Shown in pieces: positions 60,166 through 64,000 of a stretch of 64,000 bases of DNA (the stretch's first letter is position 1; each line of letters starts with the position of its first letter). Location of the stretch: NCBI GenBank assembly GCA_017163975.1, contig JAFFSR010000251.1, positions 7,812,001 to 7,876,000 on the forward strand. The letters are read 5' to 3'. A program made the position numbers and the translations under genes. Source of the stretch: Anastatus disparis. Its lineage: Eukaryota > Arthropoda > Insecta > Hymenoptera > Eupelmidae. The notes under the pieces are model-generated. The model was not told the DNA's origin and did no database searches. It saw nothing but the letters and a program-made list of their open reading frames with translations.

Positions 60166-62181
60166 TTATTTTATGTATTTAAAGTTTAGTAATTGTTGAA
60201 ATTAAACATTATATTTATTATATTATACATTATTTTTAATCAATAATTTTTTCATATTTTTTCAAATTTGTTTTATCAAAATTATAAATCACAGCTTATA
60301 AAAAATGAACTAATTCAAGATCAAGTCAATAGACCTCCAAGACATCCTATTAACAAAAATTCGTTAAAACTTTTTTTTTTTGCAGAAATATTCTCAAAAT
60401 CAGGACACATGCATAATTATGCGTACAAAAAAGGTTACAATAAAATAACTTCGTGTACACTTTTCATTTTTTTTTCTTTTCTTTCCCCTCTTTACTTTTT
60501 TTCCTTTTCGCAAGCCACGAAGAAGGAGAGCAGGTGTCGCAAATGAAATCCTGGTACGGACACAATTAATGTACTGACCGAGGCAGAGAAGCGTGAATTG
60601 CATTGTAGAATTTGCATGTCGAAAATTTCAACACGAAGAACGACAAGTAAAGCTTGCATCTCTTTCTAAAAGGGCATTCATATTCACATACGTAAGAGAA
60701 AAATTCTATAGGAAAAATTATAATTTTTGATTTAAATAAAAAAAAAATATTTGATTTTGTATAAAAATTACTTATTATGTAGCAAAAATTAATATACACA
60801 TAAAAATATTTACTTACTGGTATATGAAATATTTACTATTTGTACATCAATTTTTATTATATAGAAATAAATTGTAATTTTTATATAAAATCAAATTTGT
60901 TCCGCCTTTACAATATAATATAATATTTTTTTAATAAAATTGTTCTCCAACATGTATATATACGTTATAAAAAAGTTAAAAAAAGGAACGATATGTATAT
61001 ATTGAAATGAAAGCTACCGTCCAATTCTAATAGATGTGGTATGTTTTTTTTATTTCTTTTTCTTTTATTCTTTTTTTTTATACTCGTTATCCTACGGTGT
61101 CCTGTTTCCATTTGTTTTTTTTTCGGGTTTTTGTATCTCTTATTTCTTTGAAACTTTTCGTTGTTTTTTTGCCTTTATCATAGCACTGTATCAGTGGAGT
61201 TCTCGGTTCTCTTCCTGCCTTTCTTCTTTTCTTTTCTCTCTCTCATTTTTTTTCTTTCTTTTTACACTTTAACTTTTAAAATCAGACATGAGCTGTAACA
61301 CACAGAGCGCGCACCTTCGTTAGCTTTTAAATGCGGGCGCTTTGTCATTCGAGACAGATTCTATTTAACATTAATAATTTTTATAAAATTGGCTTCGACC
61401 TAATGTGGTGCAATGCGAGAAGCGGAAAGGGCGAAAAAATACGATATAATTGATCGAAAGAAATGGGGGCTCATTTGTCCTATCAAATTTTAATTTATAG
61501 TTGACAAAAAATTAAAAGAAACAAAAAAAAAACAAGTTGAATAGCGTTATAAATATTTGTACAGTTTATATATGAAATTAATTGCGTGAATTAAATTTAA
61601 TATAGAAAATTATTTTTATGTATTGAAAAATATTTTCTTCAATTTAAGGTCTCTGATACTAACGATGGTTAAAAAAAATGAGAAATTACATTTTTATACC
61701 TCGCGATAAATAAAAAAAATTACTTTAAATATAACAAGTAAGGCAAGTTTATTAATTTAATTTACTTCACTCTTCATCAGCAACCAGAAAGGAAATTTTT
61801 TCATTCGTTAGTATATGAAAAAAATATGCGATTAAATTACAGTAAATCGGCTTTCAAACATGCAAGTTATATTAACCATAAAATAGCAAATTGAAATGAG
61901 CCACTTAACAAAATTTTTTAAATCGAAAAAACGTTGTCTAGTTTTATTAAAAGTTTAAACCAAAATAAATTTGATAAAATTTTTCATTAACTTTTTTACG
62001 TAAATCACAGCTAAATTTTAACTTATGAGATCTATTTAAAAGTGACAAAATTTACTATCTCAACGTGCAAATTTGCACAATTTACTCTTTAACTGAATGT
62101 AATGAAGTTTTTCATACTATATAGATACCTTCATTCATTTTCTCTTATTTCTTTGTCTCTTTTCGACGTATTTACACAATG

Positions 62182-62182
<1 letters not shown>

Positions 62183-62225
<43 letters not shown>
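62183..62225. repeat. (TA)n microsatellite, about 43 bp
   Basis: An uninterrupted alternating AT run. Confidence 0.95.
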
Positions 62226-62227
<2 letters not shown>

Positions 62228-63629
62228 TTTTAGCCTGTAGGGCTTAAAATTCGATTTCCGAAAACCTTTTTCAAACTGCTCTTATACTATATGCGTTCGA
62301 TTTAGTCTTCAAGGGGGTATATACCCAAAATAAGAAAAAAGAAAAGAAAGGAAAAAGAGAAGAATATAGCAGGTGAATTGACACGCTAACCGAAACGCAA
62401 TGCATATATTTTTTGAACATTCTCCTTACCTTTCGAAAAAAAAGTCCATTCCCTATAAGTTTTCTTATTTTTTTTTTCTTCACCAAGGGTCCTTTTATAT
62501 TTTTTTATGTATATAAATATATCGTACACATATTGCACACCTGTCATTTTCAAGTAGGCTTGAACTGATTTTGCGCAAGTCGAGTTTAATGCTGCTCGAG
62601 CATAACGCAGCGTAATACGTTTATTTCTATATGCACGTATATAAGAACATATATATAAGTAATTTTCTTTTTATTTTGCTTACCAGTCACTGAAATATAA
62701 CTGGAAATTGGAAGAGCTTTTTATCCGATCGTTCAATTTCATGCTGATTTCTTCGTTTCTCTTTTTTTTTCCTGTTTTCTTTGCCTATACCGGTTTTTCA
62801 TGAGATAAGATGGCATGGCTTGGTATCTTTTTTGTACTGATTATGTATAACAGCTATTGATATTAAGAATTTACACGTAACACGTCAGTTCATTTATATT
62901 TTGAAATATTATCATTTTTTTATATCCCTTTTTATTCGTATACTTTTTGTAAGAAAGTCAAATTTTTTTTTGTAATGAATAAGTCACAAAATTGTTGAAA
63001 TTATTAATTTTTGACATACGAATATTCGGCAATCATAACTAACAATATTGAATTTGATTACGTGTACGTATATTGGTTATTCTGTGAAGTTAAGCAGTAT
63101 TGAACGAGATTAATATTTGGATTAGTGAGCAGTCAAGAAACTTGCATACTTATAATACGTGGATTTTTTAAAGTAATTCTTCATCAATGTTAAAAATTTG
63201 ACTTTAGTATTTTTAGTTGTACATACCAGAAATCATTGAAGTCAAACTTTTTAATACATAGAGTCAGGATTGAATAATAATTTCTTTATTCTATTTATCA
63301 TCATATACTAAAAAGTAAAAGTTTATCAGTATCCGAAAATACTATAATATGAGAAATTAAATTGAAGCATTATTCTTAAAATGAAAGTCATGCTAATATA
63401 ATCAAATAATAGGATTTTGTTTAGAAATTTTATATTTTTTTACCAAAGAACCTTGTTTTATCCTGATTTTATATTTTCATCTTGCAAAAATTTTCTTAAA
63501 AGATCTTTTTCACTATAAATTTTAAACTGTATCAGTATTTCATTTCATTGAAACATAAAATTTTCTGTCTTTTTACCATTTACGTAAATTTCGTGCTTTT
63601 TGTCTTATATATATAAATGTACACATGCT

Positions 63630-63631
<2 letters not shown>

Positions 63632-63662
<31 letters not shown>
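63632..63662. repeat. (CA)n microsatellite, about 31 bp
   Basis: An uninterrupted CA run. The Val/Cys repeat at the end of the minus-strand open frame 63629-63934 comes from it. Confidence 0.95.
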
Positions 63663-63664
<2 letters not shown>

Positions 63665-64000
63665 CAATTTTAAAGAAGAAAGTAGAAAGCTAGTTAAGAT
63701 AAAATCTTTGTGAAAACCTCCCTCTCGTGAATCCTCACCCTTCGAGAAAAGACGACGATAGAAAAAGTAAAATGATGACAAAGTATATAGAACGTATAAA
63801 CCAGCTACACGAGAAACGAAGAGAAAGAAAAAAAGATACGCGAAGAGAAAAGGGGGTATACTAATTCTAGGGAAAGCAGGCAATGCAACCAAGGGTATAA
63901 GAATATGGTGAAAAAAAAGAAAAGGAGCTCTCATTATTTACCAGATTAGCGTAAGCTGAGATAGTCTTTACTTGGCTTTCCTGTTATTCTGATAGGTTTC

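Larger units (their letters stand above)
60166..64000. other. Gene-free AT-rich stretch to the window end
   Basis: AT-rich DNA with T-rich blocks (61040-61270), a (TA)n and a (CA)n microsatellite (listed), and purine-rich DNA near 62330-62370 and 63740-63930. Open frames (61036-61272 plus, 63629-63934 minus) are Phe/Ser/Leu-rich or derive from the CA repeat. No gene recognised. Confidence 0.6.

Overview
This 64 kb window is AT-rich eukaryotic DNA with no recognisable protein-coding gene. It is studded with (TA)n, (GA)n/(CT)n, (CA)n and trinucleotide microsatellites and long purine/pyrimidine tracts, broken by short islands richer in G+C and CpG. Open frames are short, low in complexity (poly-Ser/Leu/Phe or poly-Arg/Glu/Lys from CT/GA repeats) and resemble no family I know. 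This texture fits an insect, possibly a hymenopteran (inference, low confidence), in an intergenic desert or the interior of a very large intron. I see no prokaryotic operon, CRISPR array, rRNA or intact tRNA gene.

The clearest biology is a family of tRNA-derived SINEs: eleven copies or fragments, seven on + (4105, 19851, 33168, 44354, 47604, 57650, 59968) and four on - (15916, 25757, 36686, 53320). Full copies are about 190-205 bp: a head reading GAGGTCGTCAGTGG, a tRNA-like body with A and B boxes and usually a CGT (Thr-like) anticodon, a tRNA-unrelated middle, a stem-loop, and an A-rich tail after GACGTTAAATAAA. The 13-nt head is complementary to a 13-mer about 110-125 nt downstream, and the tail carries a GTCGCT/AGCGAC stem. 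In both helices some copies changed both strands together and kept pairing, which suggests a conserved RNA fold. This is the strongest candidate for something little described.

Other mobile-element traces are a pair of about 160 bp MITEs with TIR CCTGGTAGAAAT (31880, 49188), a 74 bp piggyBac-like MITE with TTAA-type flanks (1845), and two adjacent long hairpins at 17166-17379.

Layout: 1-4 kb holds CT-rich sequence, a 31 bp duplicated motif and the piggyBac-like MITE. 4-16 kb is low-complexity DNA between SINEs. 16-20 kb holds the double hairpin. 20-37 kb is AT desert with microsatellites, three SINEs and the first TA-flanked MITE. 37-47 kb is purine/pyrimidine-rich with islands near 39.7-40.2 and 41.5 kb. 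47-53 kb holds two SINEs and the second MITE. 53.8-55 kb and 59.0-59.5 kb are unusually complex, non-repetitive blocks that may be conserved noncoding or enhancer DNA. 60-64 kb returns to AT-rich desert. Three strong 3' splice-site-like sequences followed by short open frames (5223, 14437, 58783) are noted as weak candidate terminal exons. Nothing links these parts into one pathway; the shared theme is transposition by non-autonomous elements.
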